Assembly: GCA_013400115.1 (NCBI GenBank) | Contig: VXBP01010342.1 | Location: forward strand, 27,923-91,922 | DNA: 64,000 nucleotides | Direction: 5' to 3' | From: Rhinopomastus cyanomelas | Lineage: Eukaryota; Chordata; Aves; Bucerotiformes; Rhinopomastidae | Shown: positions 63,312 to 64,000 of the stretch, piece after piece | How positions within the stretch are numbered: position 1 is the first letter of the stretch | How the letters are laid out: each line of letters starts with the position of its first letter | Translations under genes and position numbers: made by a program | The notes under the pieces: generated by a model | The model's database searches: none | The model's input: the letters and a program-made list of their open reading frames with translations, nothing else | Told to the model about the DNA's origin: nothing

Positions 63312-63812
63312 GATGGTCTAGGGATTTGCTTCTCAGAGGAATATGAACGGAACTGAGAAAAATCAGGTGCTGTCTATAGTGTGCATCTGATGCAATTGAT
63401 ATTACTCATTACTTCTGGAAATGTACATCATAAACTTTTTCTACATAAATGTCTCCAAGTATGGGAGCTTAGTTTTAAAAGCAGAACGATGGCTGACTTC
63501 ACCAGATTTTAATATCACTGTGGTCACTGATACACACACTGTGCATGGTGCTGTTACAGGACGGTTTCCACATGAAATACGCTTACGATGACGCTGAGGA
63601 CACTGACACTTTGCCTTCTGAAACACCATGTTTCATCTAGCAGTTCTGAAAACTTTCAGCTTTTTCTAAGTGAGTCTCTTGCTCTCTGTTTTGGTTTGGA
63701 TGCTGCTTGTGGCTATGACCCAGAAAGAACGTAGCTCATTTGCCATAGTATCACAGTTGGCTTTAATTTTTTGAGCTATCAGCATAGAATAAAATGGAAC
63801 ACAGCCCAAGGA
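63312..63812. other. Unassigned intergenic sequence
   Basis: No gene or repeat is recognised between two CR1 segments; it may separate independent insertions. Confidence 0.5.
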
Positions 63813-64000
63813 TCACCTGTGCTCAAGAGTACTGCACCCCTACAATAAAAGGATGTCTGGCAAAAATGCCTAGTGGCCTCCATCAATGAATTCATGGACC
63901 AACTTTGGCATAAGAAAGAAGTCTACAGAGAGTGGAAGCAAGGACAGGTGGCCTATGAGGAATATAGAGGAATTCTTTACACAAAGGTAGGGTTAGGGAA
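63813..64000 (+). repeat. CR1 LINE, internal ORF2 region, continues past the window
   Basis: 'aaggatcacctgtgctcaag' and 'ctggcaaaaatgcctag' lead into a frame reading HKKEVYREWKQGQVAYEEYRG (about 63911-63973). This matches the CR1 ORF2 linker between the endonuclease and reverse transcriptase domains (KKE.YR.WKQGQ...EEYR). Because this region lies well upstream of the usual CR1 truncation points, the copy may be much longer than the others and continue for kilobases beyond the window. Stops in the upstream frame show decay. Confidence 0.82.

Noticed and set aside
1..64000. CRISPR arrays, operons or bacterial features
   Set aside because: Composition, CR1, MIR and LTR content show vertebrate DNA; no regularly spaced repeats with unique spacers were seen.

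Overview
The window looks like nuclear DNA from a bird. The strongest evidence is a set of about a dozen 5'-truncated CR1 LINE fragments in both orientations, with 3' ends of the form 'gg(t/a)tggaagggacct...' or its complement. An avian ERV long terminal repeat and old amniote MIR-type SINEs support this. I cannot name the species. The DNA is mostly AT-rich, and I found no convincing host protein-coding exon, functional tRNA or rRNA gene, or CRISPR array. The longest open frames are either CR1 relics or the length expected by chance. I read it as an intergenic or intronic gene-desert segment.

Layout. 0-6.3 kb: unassigned sequence with CR1 fragments at about 2.5 kb (+) and 4.3 kb (-). 6.38-6.52 kb: a chimeric SINE-like element made of a 5S rRNA segment joined to a CR1 tail. 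7.9 kb: a short ancient amniote repeat. 8-16.5 kb: no recognised repeat. 16.5-19.1 kb: MIR, a CR1 stub and a CR1 with two consecutive 3' tails. 23.1 kb: MIR. 26.7 kb: a 25-bp direct duplication. 28.1-28.4 kb: a broken non-CR1 (RTE-like) reverse transcriptase relic. 32.9-33.8 kb: MIR, a second chimeric SINE with a tRNA-Lys-like head and CR1 tail, and a CR1 lying tail-to-tail with it. 35.3 kb MIR; 37.4 kb CR1. 39.3-39.9 kb: a local GC-rich block beside TAAT-rich sequence. 44.0-45.1 kb: the longest CR1 copy, with a second CR1 nested in it. 49.8 kb: a (CA)n microsatellite. 50.0-58.4 kb: several stretches that look like conserved non-coding elements. 59.5-60.6 kb: a perfect 12-bp hairpin, a CR1 and an ERV LTR. 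61.8-64 kb: three more CR1 fragments, the last running off the window.

Two small elements are the most notable features. One has a 5S rRNA head and the other a tRNA-Lys-like head, and both end in a CR1-type 3' tail. Both keep recognisable internal RNA polymerase III promoter boxes. This is the architecture of SINEs mobilised in trans by CR1 reverse transcriptase. With one copy of each here, I cannot tell a SINE family from a one-off chimera.

The non-coding-element calls rest on motif content and appearance only, because no alignment could be run. Repeat boundaries are approximate, usually within 10-30 bp, because they were judged by eye against remembered family consensus features.
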